From Acidimicrobiia bacterium (lineage in GTDB: Bacteria > Actinomycetota > Acidimicrobiia > IMCC26256 > JAGNEX01), in contig JACJWE010000001.1 in assembly GCA_020637365.1 (NCBI GenBank), positions 124,001-188,000 of the forward strand: a stretch of DNA of 64,000 nucleotides. The letters run 5' to 3'. The translations under genes were made by a program, and so were the position numbers. The notes under the pieces are model-generated. The model searched no databases and was not told the origin of the DNA. It saw only the letters and a list, made by a program, of their open reading frames with translations. Shown in pieces: positions 26,373 to 35,868 of this stretch (position 1 is its first letter; the number at the start of each line of letters is the position of its first letter).

Positions 26373-27761
26373 GTGACACGGCGCTACCACATAAAGACAT
26401 TCGGCTGTCAGATGAACGAGCACGATTCCGAGCGGATAGCCGGTCTGCTCGAAGCCGACGGCATGGAGCACATCGACGACATCGAGAGTGCCGACGTCGT
26501 CGTGATGAACACATGCTGCATCCGTGAGAACGCGGACAACCGGTTCTATGGGCATCTGGGGGAACTCAAAGCGCTGAAGGCGACCAACCCAGACCTCCAG
26601 ATCGCGATCGCAGGCTGCCTTGCCCAAAAGGACCGTGATGCCATCGTCGATCGAGCTGGTCACGTCGACGTCGTCTTCGGCACGCATAATCTCCACCGTG
26701 CCGTCGACCTCCTCAGAGACGCTCGGACCTCGGGGCAACCCATCGTCGAGATCCTCGAAGAACAAGAGCATGACGAGTTTCCCTCGGCACTCCCGACACG
26801 GCGCGAATCGTCGTTCGCTGCGTGGGTGACGATCCAGATCGGTTGTGACAACAACTGCGCGTTCTGCATCGTCCCTCAAGTCCGCGGCAAAGAAATTTCG
26901 CGGAGGATGGGCGATATCGTCGCTGAAGTCGCTGACCTTGCCAAAGACGGCGTGACCGAGATCACCCTGTTGGGTCAAAACGTCAACTCTTACGGACGAG
27001 ACCTCGGCGCAGGACAGTATTCACCCAAGTTTGCCGACCTGCTCCGAGCGGTCAACGACGTTGCCGGAATCCGACGGATTCGATACACCTCTCCGCATCC
27101 GAAGGACTTCCGAATCGCGACGATCGACGCCATGTCGCAGTGCGCGAACGTCTGCGAACACCTGCACTTGCCGCTGCAGTCGGGAAGTGACCGAATCCTG
27201 GCACGCATGCACCGGGGGTACACAGCCGATCGATATCTCGAACGTCTCCGTGCGGCGCGGACAGCCATGCCAGAGTTGGCGGTCACCACCGACATCATCG
27301 TGGGATTCCCCGGCGAAACCGAAGCTGATTTCCAGCAGACGCTGGCCGTTGCGGAAGCCGGTGACTTCGACGGCGCGTATACCTTTGTCTATTCGTCCCG
27401 TCCCGGAACCGAAGCTGCGGCCTGGGTCGACGAGATGCTGCCGGCATCGGTAACCGGTGAACGCATGGAACGACTGGTGTCGATCATCCGGGCGTCGAGT
27501 GCACGCCGGCATGCCGCCTACGTTGGGTCGACTCAAGAACTTCTGATCGAAGGGCCATCAAAACGTGATGATCGGCGGCTGACCGGACGAACCCGTTCTC
27601 ATAAGGTCGTTCATCTCGACGGAGGCGATGGCCTCCGCGCCGGTAGCTATGTCCAGGCGACCATCACCAAGGCCTTCTCGCACTATCTCGAAGCTCAGAT
27701 TGATGAGGTCATCTCGGTGCCAGCTGCCACACGTGTGCGCATACCCCTCACCGTCGTGTGA
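26373..27761 (+). CDS. miaB: tRNA-2-methylthio-N6-dimethylallyladenosine synthase
   Basis: MiaB adds the methylthio group to i6A37 of tRNAs reading UNN codons. It has the UPF0004 domain (YHIKTFGCQMNEHDSERIAG, MNTCCIRENADN), the radical-SAM motif CDNNCAFC and a C-terminal TRAM domain (LIEGPSKRDDRRLTGRTRSH). From GTG 26373 the protein has 462 residues and begins VTRRYHIKTFGCQMNEHD, the normal MiaB start. The -10 TACAAT just upstream makes a leaderless GTG plausible. An in-frame GTG at 26286 would add 29 residues of no known similarity. It overlaps miaA by 4 bases, and miaB and miaA act in sequence on the same nucleotide. Confidence 0.95.
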   Translation: MTRRYHIKTFGCQMNEHDSERIAGLLEADGMEHIDDIESADVVVMNTCCIRENADNRFYGHLGELKALKATNPDLQIAIAGCLAQKDRDAIVDRAGHVDVVFGTHNLHRAVDLLRDARTSGQPIVEILEEQEHDEFPSALPTRRESSFAAWVTIQIGCDNNCAFCIVPQVRGKEISRRMGDIVAEVADLAKDGVTEITLLGQNVNSYGRDLGAGQYSPKFADLLRAVNDVAGIRRIRYTSPHPKDFRIATIDAMSQCANVCEHLHLPLQSGSDRILARMHRGYTADRYLERLRAARTAMPELAVTTDIIVGFPGETEADFQQTLAVAEAGDFDGAYTFVYSSRPGTEAAAWVDEMLPASVTGERMERLVSIIRASSARRHAAYVGSTQELLIEGPSKRDDRRLTGRTRSHKVVHLDGGDGLRAGSYVQATITKAFSHYLEAQIDEVISVPAATRVRIPLTVV

Positions 27762-28753
27762 CCCAGCCTCAGTTTCCGATCGCTGCGGGAATCATCGGAC
27801 CGACAGCACTGGGCAAGTCCCGACTCGCTATGGACCTAGCAGGGGCCCTTGGCGACACGGTGATCCTGTCCACCGATTCGATGCAGGTGTACCGGAGGAT
27901 GGATATCGGTACTGCCAAACCCACAGCCGAGGAACGGGTACGGGTACCTCACTGGGGCATCGATGAAGTTGAACCGTCAGAATCGTGGACTGTCACGCGA
28001 ACTCAAGGGGTCGCCCGGTCGTGCCTCGAAGCCGCTGCCGGAGCCAGCCACCGCTGCCTTGTCGTCGGCGGGACGGGGCTCTACTTTCACGCAGTCGTCG
28101 ATGGCTTCGACGTGCCGCCATCAGCGGCGGCAGAACGTCAACATTTCACTCGACTCGCCAGCCAACCGGGTGGGCTCGCCGAGCTGTATCGTCGGCTCGC
28201 CGATCTCGACCCGGTGGCGGCAAGTCGGATCGAACCAAATAACGAGCGCCGAATCGTCCGAGCATTGGCGGTTCAGCAAGCGACCGGGAGGCCGTTTTCC
28301 ACGTTTGGGCCGGGCGTGGCGCATTTTGCTGCTGACCCGGAGCAGTCTTCGCGCGGCGGGAGCGCCGACGGCATTCCAGTAGTAGGACTCACAGCATCGA
28401 CAGAGACCAGAGCACGACTCATCGCTCAACGAATCGATGAGATGATCGAACGGGGCTGGCTGGCTGAAGTCGAAGGCCTGCTTTCCGGGACACCGCCTTC
28501 GGCGACCGCATGGCAAGCCATTGGTTACCGCGAGATGGCCGCGGTCATCGGACACGAAATGTCGCTCGACGATGCTGTTGTCAGCATCAATACCAAGACT
28601 CGGCGCTTTGCTCGGCGCCAGATTGCGTGGTTTCGACGCGACCCCAGGATCCGCTGGTTCGATATCGACGACTACACCACTTCGAAGTCGCTCCTCGACG
28701 CGGTTATGGCCCACATCGATATCGGTGGCGCGATCGCTTCCGAAGACCATTGA
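27758..28753 (+). CDS. miaA: tRNA dimethylallyltransferase
   Basis: MiaA transfers a dimethylallyl group to A37 of tRNA, the step before MiaB. It has the P-loop GPTALGKSRLAMDLA, the DSMQVYRRMDIGTAKPT substrate region, VVGGTGLYFHAVVDG, and the C-terminal SINTKTRRFARRQIAWFRRD. The 331 residues are slightly more than typical. It starts with GTG 27758 in a GTGA overlap with the miaB stop codon. The order miaB-miaA-dapF-hflX is the standard actinobacterial cluster. One GAE-type insert around residues 185-205 (DPEQSSRGGSADG) looks like a loop extension. Confidence 0.95.
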   Translation: MTQPQFPIAAGIIGPTALGKSRLAMDLAGALGDTVILSTDSMQVYRRMDIGTAKPTAEERVRVPHWGIDEVEPSESWTVTRTQGVARSCLEAAAGASHRCLVVGGTGLYFHAVVDGFDVPPSAAAERQHFTRLASQPGGLAELYRRLADLDPVAASRIEPNNERRIVRALAVQQATGRPFSTFGPGVAHFAADPEQSSRGGSADGIPVVGLTASTETRARLIAQRIDEMIERGWLAEVEGLLSGTPPSATAWQAIGYREMAAVIGHEMSLDDAVVSINTKTRRFARRQIAWFRRDPRIRWFDIDDYTTSKSLLDAVMAHIDIGGAIASEDH

Positions 28754-28823
28754 CGGGCTTTAAGCTTTTGTGGCGGTTCGGCCTTTGCCGAACGGGCCCC
28801 TGGTCCCAACAAGGAACGACGCA

Positions 28824-29705
28824 ATGACAACTGACCGCCGAGACCCCGGGTTTGCCATGCGACTCTCAAAGTATGAAGCCACCGCGAACGATTTTCTGAT
28901 TTCAGACGGGCGGACCGACGGTCTTGACGCCAACGCCGCTTCCGTCGTGGCACAGCGCGTCTGCGATCGTCACCGAGGTATCGGTGCCGATGGCCTCATC
29001 CGACTGCTGTCCTCAACCACCCCCGAAGCTGACTGCGTGATGGAACTTCACAACGCAGATGGTTCGCGAGCCGAGATGTCGGGCAACGGTGTCCGGACCC
29101 TCGCCCTCGCCGCCCGAAGAGTTGGCCTCGGCACCAACCTGAAGCTCCGGGTTCAGACCGATGCCGGACTGAAGAGCATCGACTTTGCTGATCCGGTTTC
29201 ACCCGAAGATGCCGTCTCCGGCTCGGAGGTGTTCTCGACAGTCGAGATGGGCTCGCCGACCTTTGACGCGGACCGCATTCCATTTACCGGTGACTCGCCC
29301 TTGTCGATCGACGTCGACGGTTCGACGTATCGCGGCATCGCCGTGGGGATGGGCAATCCCCATCTCGTCGTTTTTGTCGATGATCCAGCACAGATCGACC
29401 TCGACAGTGTCGGTGCACGACTCGAAATCGACCCAAGATTTCCGCGGAAAACAAATGTGGAGTTTGTCCGAGTGACCGATCACGGCTTGCAACTGAGGGT
29501 ATGGGAGCGGGGCGCATCAGAGACACTGTCCTGTGGCACCGGCGCGTGTGCGAGTGTCTCAGCAGCCCGATCGATCGGGTTGATCGGCGACTCCGCGGAT
29601 GTTGAGGTTTCCGGCGGCACTCTCAACGTTCGATTGGATCAGGCTGCATACCTCACGGGTCCCGCCCGGTGGATCGCCGACATCACGACCCGTGTCGACC
29701 TGTGA
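28824..29705 (+). CDS. dapF: Diaminopimelate epimerase, first catalytic Cys replaced by Ser
   Basis: DapF converts LL- to meso-diaminopimelate using two cysteines as acid and base. The fold markers are present: ANDFLI, NADGSRAEMSGNGVRTLALA, GMGNPHLVVFV and the second-half motif ERGASETLSCGTGACASVSA. The second catalytic Cys (SCGTGA) is intact. The first motif reads MSGNGVR where the family normally has MCGNG (codon TCG at the catalytic position). ATG 28824 follows AAGGAACG; a GTG at 28770 is an alternative. It overlaps hflX by 4 bases. Either this clade uses Ser or the base is wrong; the family call itself is safe. Confidence 0.93.
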   Translation: MTTDRRDPGFAMRLSKYEATANDFLISDGRTDGLDANAASVVAQRVCDRHRGIGADGLIRLLSSTTPEADCVMELHNADGSRAEMSGNGVRTLALAARRVGLGTNLKLRVQTDAGLKSIDFADPVSPEDAVSGSEVFSTVEMGSPTFDADRIPFTGDSPLSIDVDGSTYRGIAVGMGNPHLVVFVDDPAQIDLDSVGARLEIDPRFPRKTNVEFVRVTDHGLQLRVWERGASETLSCGTGACASVSAARSIGLIGDSADVEVSGGTLNVRLDQAAYLTGPARWIADITTRVDL

Positions 29706-31252
29706 TCGATATGCCAGGCCCCTTTGGTTTGACCCCGATCGAACCCGACGACGCATCCCGGAACGGACCCGATCAGCCAGACGGTCATGGTGCTCCCCCC
29801 ACCCAAGGCGCGAGCCATTTGGATATCTTGGACAGCGACCGTCCAGCGACGAGCGGCGTCGAGTCAGGGAACGATGAACCGACTCCAGAGTCCACGCCAG
29901 ACACGGTCGGGCCGGTCGGTAGCCATGTTCACCGCTCGGGTAAGCGCCTGACAGCATCTGAAACCGATTTCGATGTCGTCAGACAGCGTGCGTTCATCGT
30001 CGCGCTCGCAGCGCCTGGGACCGATGACGCCGCCATCGATGAGTCACTCGACGAATTGGCGTTGCTGGTCGACACCGCGGGCGCCGATGTCGTCGGCCGC
30101 AGCGTTCAGCGGCGAGCCTCGCCCGATCCCGCAACATTCATAGGTCCAGGCAAAGTCGAAGAACTCGCCTTCGCCACACAAGAACTCGATGTTGACCTTG
30201 TCGTCTTTGACGACGAACTCAGCCCAGCGCAGACACGCAATCTGGAACACGCGTTCAAAACTGACGTGGTGGATCGTTCCGCGGTGATCCTGGACATTTT
30301 TGCCCAGCACGCGACGAGTCGTGCTGGCATGCTCCAGGTTGAACTCGCTCAGTTGCGGTACTTGCTGCCGCGCCTACGCGGCAAGGGTGCTCAGATGAGT
30401 CGCCTCGAGGGCCGCATCGGCACGAGAGGTCCCGGCGAAAGCAAGCTCGAAGTTGATCGGCGCCGCATCCTGCGCCGCATCACCCGACTCGAGGGCGACA
30501 TCCGGTCCCTGGAGCGCGTTCGCGCGACCCAGCGAAAGGCCAGAGAGCGGTCAAGGGTGCCGACCGTCGCGCTGATCGGGTATACGAACGCTGGTAAATC
30601 GTCGCTGCTTAACCGCATGACCGGTGCCGATGTTCTGACCGAAAATCGGCTCTTTTCAACCCTTGACCCCACCGTTCGGCGCCTCGAGGTCGATGGTGTG
30701 GGGGTCGTCCTGTTGGCGGACACCGTTGGCTTTGTCCGCAAATTGCCACATCAGCTCGTCGCTGCGTTTCGCTCAACCCTGGAAGTGGTCAAAGAGGCTG
30801 ATGTCCTCGTCCACGTGGTCGATGGTTCATCCCTCCATGCCGCGCATCACATCGCGGCGGTTGATGCTGTCCTCGGCGATCTCGAAACGGGTGATCAGCC
30901 CAGGCTCATCGTCGCGAACAAGTCGGACCGTGCAACGCCGATGTCGCGAGCCGCTCTCGAGCTTGAGATGGCTGAACGGGTTATCTGGGTCAGTGCCCTG
31001 ACGGGCGACGGCATTCCCGCGTTGAGGACCAGGATCATCGACCTTGTTCGACAGTTGCGGCCAGCGGAAGACTTCTGGATCCCGTGGACGCGCGGTGATG
31101 TCCTCGCTTCACTCCATCGTGATGGTGAGGTTCTCGTCGCAGTGCACGAGGAAGACGGGGCGCGCATCCAGGCCCGCCTTGCCGAAGATGCCGCGTCTCG
31201 ATATCGAGAATTTCGAGTTGCGGGATCGGGCGAACGCCCTTCGGGTACCTGA
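29702..31252 (+). CDS. hflX: GTPase HflX
   Basis: HflX is a ribosome-associated GTPase that splits or rescues stalled ribosomes. It has the HflX N-terminal domain (QRRASPDPATFIGPGKVEEL, DDELSPAQTRNLE), the linker helix with GRIGTRGPGESKLEVDRRRI, and a GTPase domain with G1 GYTNAGKSS, G3 DTVGF and G4 NKSD. The first 80 residues are a low-complexity extension not seen in short HflX proteins. GTG 29702 forms a GTGA overlap with the dapF stop codon; ATG 29711 is the other candidate. It closes the miaB-miaA-dapF-hflX operon. Confidence 0.95.
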   Translation: MIDMPGPFGLTPIEPDDASRNGPDQPDGHGAPPTQGASHLDILDSDRPATSGVESGNDEPTPESTPDTVGPVGSHVHRSGKRLTASETDFDVVRQRAFIVALAAPGTDDAAIDESLDELALLVDTAGADVVGRSVQRRASPDPATFIGPGKVEELAFATQELDVDLVVFDDELSPAQTRNLEHAFKTDVVDRSAVILDIFAQHATSRAGMLQVELAQLRYLLPRLRGKGAQMSRLEGRIGTRGPGESKLEVDRRRILRRITRLEGDIRSLERVRATQRKARERSRVPTVALIGYTNAGKSSLLNRMTGADVLTENRLFSTLDPTVRRLEVDGVGVVLLADTVGFVRKLPHQLVAAFRSTLEVVKEADVLVHVVDGSSLHAAHHIAAVDAVLGDLETGDQPRLIVANKSDRATPMSRAALELEMAERVIWVSALTGDGIPALRTRIIDLVRQLRPAEDFWIPWTRGDVLASLHRDGEVLVAVHEEDGARIQARLAEDAASRYREFRVAGSGERPSGT

Positions 31253-31380
31253 GGTGCGGCGCTGAGTTCGGCTGCCACCTCACATGCAGAGGGTCGTATT
31301 GGAGGCATGAGGCGCAAAAGATGTCGCCGTCGCAGTCCGACTCAACGGATTGTGGGTCATCGGCCGCCTAACCTGTGTGG

Positions 31381-32544
31381 GTGACTGCACACGGTTTTGT
31401 CCCGCCTCCGTACCCTTACGATCGCCTCAACGAACTGCGTTTGATCGCCGACTCGGTCCAGCCCGGCTGCATCGACTGTTCGGTAGGAACGCCTTTTGAG
31501 CCGATGCCAGAAGTGGCGAGGAATGCAGCCATCGCGGGGCTAGCCAAGGGGCAGACCTATCCGCCGAGTATCGGCGAGCTTGATTTTCGGTCCGCAGCTG
31601 CTGACTGGATGCGTCGTCGCCTCGCCGTCGAATGCGATCCCAACGCTGTGGCCGCTGGTATCGGCGCCAAGGAGCTCGTTGCCGGCATTCCACACTGGCT
31701 CAAACTTCGTCGCCCCAACAAGACCGTAGTGCTGCACCCCGCAGTCTCATATCCGTCCTATGCAATGGGGGCTGAGCTGGCTGGGTGCCGCGCCGTGGGT
31801 GTCCCCGCCGATGACGAATGGCATCTCGATCTCGACCAGATTTCTGATCAAGATGCCGATGACGCGCTGATGCTCTGGATCAATGAGCCCGGCAACCCAT
31901 CTGGGAGCAGTGCTGACGCGGCGTGGATGGCGCGGTGTGTGGCCTGGGCGCAAGAGCGCGACATCTTGCTGGTCAGCGACGAATGCTACATCGAGTTCTG
32001 CTTTCCTCCGCATGGAACCCCGCTCAGTGCTGATGGCGCATGGCCTGCTGGGCCCTCGGCGATGGCTGCTGGCATCGACGGTGTTCTCAGCGTCCATTCG
32101 TTGTCGAAACGTTCGAACTTGGCCGGTATGCGCGCTGCTTTCTACGCGGGTGATCCTGCGATCGTGGGGTACCTCTCAGAGTTGAGGAAGCACGCTGGCA
32201 TGATGACGCCGTATCCAACGCAGCGGGCCGCGACCGCAGCATTGGCCGACGACGCTCATGTCAATACTCAACGCGCGTTGTATTTCGAGCGGCGTTCCCT
32301 GCTTCTTGACGCGCTGAACGAGACACCACTGCACCACTGCGGCGGGGATGCCACGTTCTATCTGTGGGTCCGTTCCGACGTCGGCTCAGATGGCTGGACG
32401 GTCGCCCGCCGATTCGCCGAGCTCGGCGTTCTCGTCTCACCCGGAGAGTTCTACGGTGACCAGGGGGCGTCTATGGTTCGCATAGCGCTGGTGCAACCTA
32501 TCGGTTTGCTCGAGATCGTCGCTGAGCGCCTCGCAAACTGGTGA
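31381..32544 (+). CDS. dapC: Succinyldiaminopimelate aminotransferase (DapC-type class I/II PLP enzyme)
   Basis: DapC transaminates N-succinyl-2-amino-6-ketopimelate with glutamate. It is a fold-type I PLP enzyme of 387 residues with CSVGTPFEPMP at the N-terminus, WINEPGNPSGS (substrate and PLP Asn), SDECYIEFCF, and the PLP lysine in SLSKRSNLAGMR. The actinobacterial DapC group shows the same features. The assignment is strengthened by dapD and dapE directly downstream. TAACCT (31369-31374) ends 6 bases before GTG 31381, so it may be leaderless; a GTG at 31375 is also in frame. The 255-base gap after it (32545-32799) shows no gene. Confidence 0.88.
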   Translation: MTAHGFVPPPYPYDRLNELRLIADSVQPGCIDCSVGTPFEPMPEVARNAAIAGLAKGQTYPPSIGELDFRSAAADWMRRRLAVECDPNAVAAGIGAKELVAGIPHWLKLRRPNKTVVLHPAVSYPSYAMGAELAGCRAVGVPADDEWHLDLDQISDQDADDALMLWINEPGNPSGSSADAAWMARCVAWAQERDILLVSDECYIEFCFPPHGTPLSADGAWPAGPSAMAAGIDGVLSVHSLSKRSNLAGMRAAFYAGDPAIVGYLSELRKHAGMMTPYPTQRAATAALADDAHVNTQRALYFERRSLLLDALNETPLHHCGGDATFYLWVRSDVGSDGWTVARRFAELGVLVSPGEFYGDQGASMVRIALVQPIGLLEIVAERLANW

Positions 32545-32799
32545 GTGGACCGGCGTACGCGGTGACATCCGCCACTTCCTCCTTTGGGGCATCCCTACCC
32601 ACAGCTCGTTCGATGTGGCGGTGACGGCAGGGTTCGGACGGCCAGCCAAGGTGCTTGGGACTGTTGGGTCGAGAGCTACTACCGTCGGTACCCATCGTCG
32701 GTCGACCAGCTACCGGGTTGCCGGCCGGGGGAGTGCAGGATGCACATGCCCGAACGACAAGTGTTTGCACCATTTTCGGTACGTATCTGAGGAGACTTT

Positions 32800-33630
32800 G
32801 TGTCAGCAGAGCTTGCACGCATGATCGGAGACCTTTGGGAGCATCGCGACGACATGTCGGCGGTGATGTCACCTGAACAGGCTAAAGACGCGATCTATCA
32901 AGCGATCGAACTTCTCGACAGCGGTCAGGGGCGTTGCGCCGAAGTGGTCGACGGTGACGTGGTGGTACACCAATGGCTCAAACAGGCGGTGCTCTTGCTG
33001 TTCCGGGTCCAGGCGATGGAAACCATCGAGCTAGGACCGTTTGAATTCGCTGACAAGATCCCGCTCAAGACCAACTACATGGCTTCACGTGTGCGTGTGG
33101 TCCCCGGTGCTTCCGCGCGGTGGGGGTCCTACCTGGCCCCCGGTGTGACGATGATGCCCTCCTACGTCAACATCGGTGCGTACGTCGATGAGGGGACGCT
33201 GGTCGACACCTGGGCGACTGTCGGGAGCTGCGCAAGTATTGGCAAGAATGTGCACCTTTCCGGTGGCGTCGGTATTGGCGGGGTGCTTGAACCCCCACAA
33301 GCAGCGCCCGTCGTGGTCGAAGATGACGCCTTTATCGGATCCCGTTGCATCGTGGTCGAAGGAGCTCGAGTGCGTCGGGGAGCCAAGCTTGGTGCCGGTG
33401 TCGTGCTGACATCCTCCACGCCGGTCATCGACTCTGCCACCGGCGAAGAAATCAGCCGCGGCGACGTCCCCGAACGAGCCGTCGCTATTGCTGCCACCCG
33501 CAATCGTGAGTTTGAGGGAGGGACCTTTGGGCTCCCATGTGTGCTGGTGTTGCGCACACTCGCTCCCGGCGAAGAACACGACAAGCTCAAGCTGAACGCG
33601 ATCCTGCGCGAGCATGGGGTAGCCACATGA
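32800..33630 (+). CDS. dapD: 2,3,4,5-tetrahydropyridine-2,6-dicarboxylate N-succinyltransferase (E. coli type)
   Basis: DapD succinylates tetrahydrodipicolinate with succinyl-CoA. The 276-residue protein has the left-handed beta-helix hexapeptide region: EGTLVDTWATVGSCASIGKN, HLSGGVGIGGVLEPP and IGSRCIVVEGARV. Its length and motifs are of the E. coli/proteobacterial class, not the longer M. tuberculosis type that most actinobacteria carry. GTG 32800 has GAGGAGA upstream. It overlaps dapE by 4 bases. Confidence 0.95.
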   Translation: MSAELARMIGDLWEHRDDMSAVMSPEQAKDAIYQAIELLDSGQGRCAEVVDGDVVVHQWLKQAVLLLFRVQAMETIELGPFEFADKIPLKTNYMASRVRVVPGASARWGSYLAPGVTMMPSYVNIGAYVDEGTLVDTWATVGSCASIGKNVHLSGGVGIGGVLEPPQAAPVVVEDDAFIGSRCIVVEGARVRRGAKLGAGVVLTSSTPVIDSATGEEISRGDVPERAVAIAATRNREFEGGTFGLPCVLVLRTLAPGEEHDKLKLNAILREHGVAT

Positions 33631-34769
33631 CGATGCCGAACATTGCCGTCGACCCTGGCGCTGTCTCGCAAGCAATGTTGGGTGGTCCAGCATTTGTCCG
33701 GGACGGATCCGCACATGACTTGCTTGCAATGACCGCTGCGTTGATCGCTGTGCCCTCAGAGTCGTTGGCTGAAGCTGAACTTGCCGAGGCAGTGTTTGCG
33801 CGCGTCGCTGACCGCTCCGAACTCGATGTCTCTCGTATCGGCAACTCGATCGTCGTTCGTACGCGGTTCGGTCGTTCGCGACGTGTCGTGCTCGGTGGAC
33901 ATCTCGATACGGTGCCAGCCAATGAGAATGATCGACCGCGTCTCGACGGTGAGACACTTTGGGGTCTAGGGGCGTCGGATATGAAGGGCGGTCTCGCGGT
34001 CATGCTGCGAGTCCTCGACGAGGTCGTAGAGACGGCGCGCCATGACGTGACCTTTGTCTTCTACGAGGCCGAGGAAATCGCCGTGGTGCACAACGGTCTG
34101 CTCGCAATTTCGCGGCAGGCCCGTGATCTCATCTCAGGAGATATGGCGATACTGCTCGAACCGACCGATGGTTGGGTCGAGGCAGGCTGTCAAGGAACGA
34201 TTCGTGCCGAGGTGGTGGCGACCGGCGAGCGAGCGCACACCGCTCGTGCCTGGATGGGGGAGAACGCCATCCACAAGCTTGCGGCCGTGCTGTCACGTGT
34301 GGCGGCATACGAGGCTGCGACCGTCGGCGTCGATGGTCTGGAGTACCGCGAAGCGTTGCAGATCGTCAAGATCGAGGGTGGCGTTGCTGGCAACGTGGTG
34401 CCGGATCGTGCGGCCGCAACGATCAACCGCCGATTTGCACCCAGGCAATCGCTAGACGAAGCGGTTCGTGAGCTTGAGCACATCATCGGTCCGGTCGACG
34501 AGTTCTCGATTCAGGATGCGGCACCGGCCGCAGCGCCACAGCTCTTCTCACCGATGCTGGCCGAGTTCGTGGGAACACTGAACTTGCCGGTCCGTCCGAA
34601 GTTGGGGTGGACCGACGTTGCCAGATTCGCTGAGCTCGGCATTCCGGCATGCAATTACGGCCCGGGTGATCCGACGGTCGCGCATACGCGCGGCGAGTTC
34701 GTGACAGCAACTTCGCTCGAGCGCTGTTTTCAGGCGCTCAAGCTTTTCCTCGGGCCAAACGCTGCCTGA
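33627..34769 (+). CDS. dapE: Succinyl-diaminopimelate desuccinylase
   Basis: DapE hydrolyses N-succinyl-LL-DAP to LL-DAP and succinate. This M20 dizinc peptidase has LGGHLDTVPANE (metal His and catalytic Asp), GLGASDMKGGLAVML (metal Asp), YEAEEIAVVHNGL (catalytic Glu pair) and LEPTDGWVEAGCQG (metal ligand). The C-terminal ligand is in YGPGDPTVAHTRGE. ATG 33627 overlaps the dapD stop codon as ATGA; the earlier in-frame positions lie within dapD. The gene ends 67 bases before the convergent lexA. Confidence 0.94.
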   Translation: MTMPNIAVDPGAVSQAMLGGPAFVRDGSAHDLLAMTAALIAVPSESLAEAELAEAVFARVADRSELDVSRIGNSIVVRTRFGRSRRVVLGGHLDTVPANENDRPRLDGETLWGLGASDMKGGLAVMLRVLDEVVETARHDVTFVFYEAEEIAVVHNGLLAISRQARDLISGDMAILLEPTDGWVEAGCQGTIRAEVVATGERAHTARAWMGENAIHKLAAVLSRVAAYEAATVGVDGLEYREALQIVKIEGGVAGNVVPDRAAATINRRFAPRQSLDEAVRELEHIIGPVDEFSIQDAAPAAAPQLFSPMLAEFVGTLNLPVRPKLGWTDVARFAELGIPACNYGPGDPTVAHTRGEFVTATSLERCFQALKLFLGPNAA

Positions 34770-34836
34770 TGGCTCGGTGGCGCAGCGTGGCGCCCGACGG
34801 GCTATCGAACAATCCGCGGCACTTGGTCGGTGCTGG

Positions 34837-35463
34837 TCAGAGACGACGCATGACCGTCACGACACGGCCAAAGATCGAGACCTCGTTGGCTGGGAAGGTC
34901 ATATCGATGAGGGCAGGGTTCGCCGGGCGCAAGGTGATGGTGTCGGTCCCGCCCATGAAGGTTTTGATCGTTGCCTCGTCGCCCGGAATTCCGGCGACAA
35001 CGATTTCGCCCTTCCGCGCGGTGTTCTGGCGGCGGGCTACGACGTAGTCACCGTCAAAGATTCCGACGTCGATCATCGACTCGCCTCGAACCCGCAACAT
35101 GAACAGGTCGCCGTCGCCGGTGAGGTCGGCAGGAAGTGGGAATACCTCTTGCATGGTCTCTTGGCCAATAACGCCGGTACCTGCGGCGACGTCACCGACG
35201 AGCGGCACGTGACGGACCGGACGGCGCTCGACCGGGGTATCGATCTCTGAACCGAAATGCACTTCGATAGCGCGCGGTTTGCTGGGGTCACGCTTGATGA
35301 ACCCCTTGCGTTCAAGTGCAGAGAGGTGGGCGTGCACCGTGGATGACGATGTCAGTCCCATCGCGCTCCCGATCTCGCGGACTGAAGGCGGGTAACCCCG
35401 GCTTTGAACCATCTCTGCGATGTACTCGAGAATCTGACGCTGACGAGTGGTGAGTTCTTGCAT
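34837..35463 (-). CDS. lexA: SOS regulon repressor LexA
   Basis: LexA represses DNA-damage genes until RecA filaments trigger its self-cleavage. The 208-residue protein has the N-terminal winged helix (TTRQRQILEYIAEMVQSRGY, PPSVREIGSAMGLTSSSTVH), the cleavage site Ala94-Gly95 (DVAAGTG), the catalytic Ser129 (GESM) and Lys167 (ATIKTF). The ATG at 35463 is chosen because AAGGAG lies 7 bases before it; the ATG two codons upstream is too close to the ribosome site. It has a LexA-box promoter of its own, about 200 bases upstream. Confidence 0.97.
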   Translation of the reverse strand: MQELTTRQRQILEYIAEMVQSRGYPPSVREIGSAMGLTSSSTVHAHLSALERKGFIKRDPSKPRAIEVHFGSEIDTPVERRPVRHVPLVGDVAAGTGVIGQETMQEVFPLPADLTGDGDLFMLRVRGESMIDVGIFDGDYVVARRQNTARKGEIVVAGIPGDEATIKTFMGGTDTITLRPANPALIDMTFPANEVSIFGRVVTVMRRL

Positions 35464-35634
35464 GATCATGCTCCTTACCCCGTGCGGGTAGGTGTCGGAT
35501 GTTGGCTCCACTCGGAGCGATAGCGGCGGGGAACGAGTGACGTCGGACCTTGTGGATGGACCGCCGGTGGTGATGCTGATCACTGGCGCCAGCGTCTGAT
35601 CGCGCAGGATCCGGTGTAGCGAACTCGTGTGGGC

Positions 35635-35712
35635 ACCGTAACACGCGCGCCGGGGCGACACAAACATTTGTTCTTATCGCACTTGTGTTCCCGTGAGAGG
35701 GGTCGCTACCAT
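35635..35712. promoter_or_regulatory. Bidirectional SOS promoter between lexA and a small membrane protein gene
   Basis: AAACATTTGTTC (35662-35673) is a near-match to GAAC-N4-GTTC (one of eight core bases differs). On the minus strand a -35 TTTGTG (35659-35664) and a -10 TACGGT (35635-35640) are 18 bases apart, serving lexA; the box overlaps the -35. On the plus strand a -35 TTGTGT (35683-35688) and a -10 TACCAT (35707-35712), also 18 apart, would serve the gene at 35869. The box lies just upstream of that -35. The gap 35464-35868 holds no other gene. Confidence 0.75.
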
Positions 35713-35868
35713 GCGAACATGCGTTCCGGCCGCACAGTCGTTCGGGTCGCCGCACGTACTGGTGTTCCAAACCAAACCGTGCAATGCATACCCGATGTTG
35801 AAGGACTCAACCTCCCGATCATCGCCGCGACTCGCAGCCAGCGACGTCTCTGTATCAAGGGGTTTCCA

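Noticed and set aside
25943..26527. 194-codon plus-strand frame before miaB
   Set aside because: It overlaps the lipoprotein start, the divergent promoters and the miaB N-terminus in another frame, with no domain or ribosome site.
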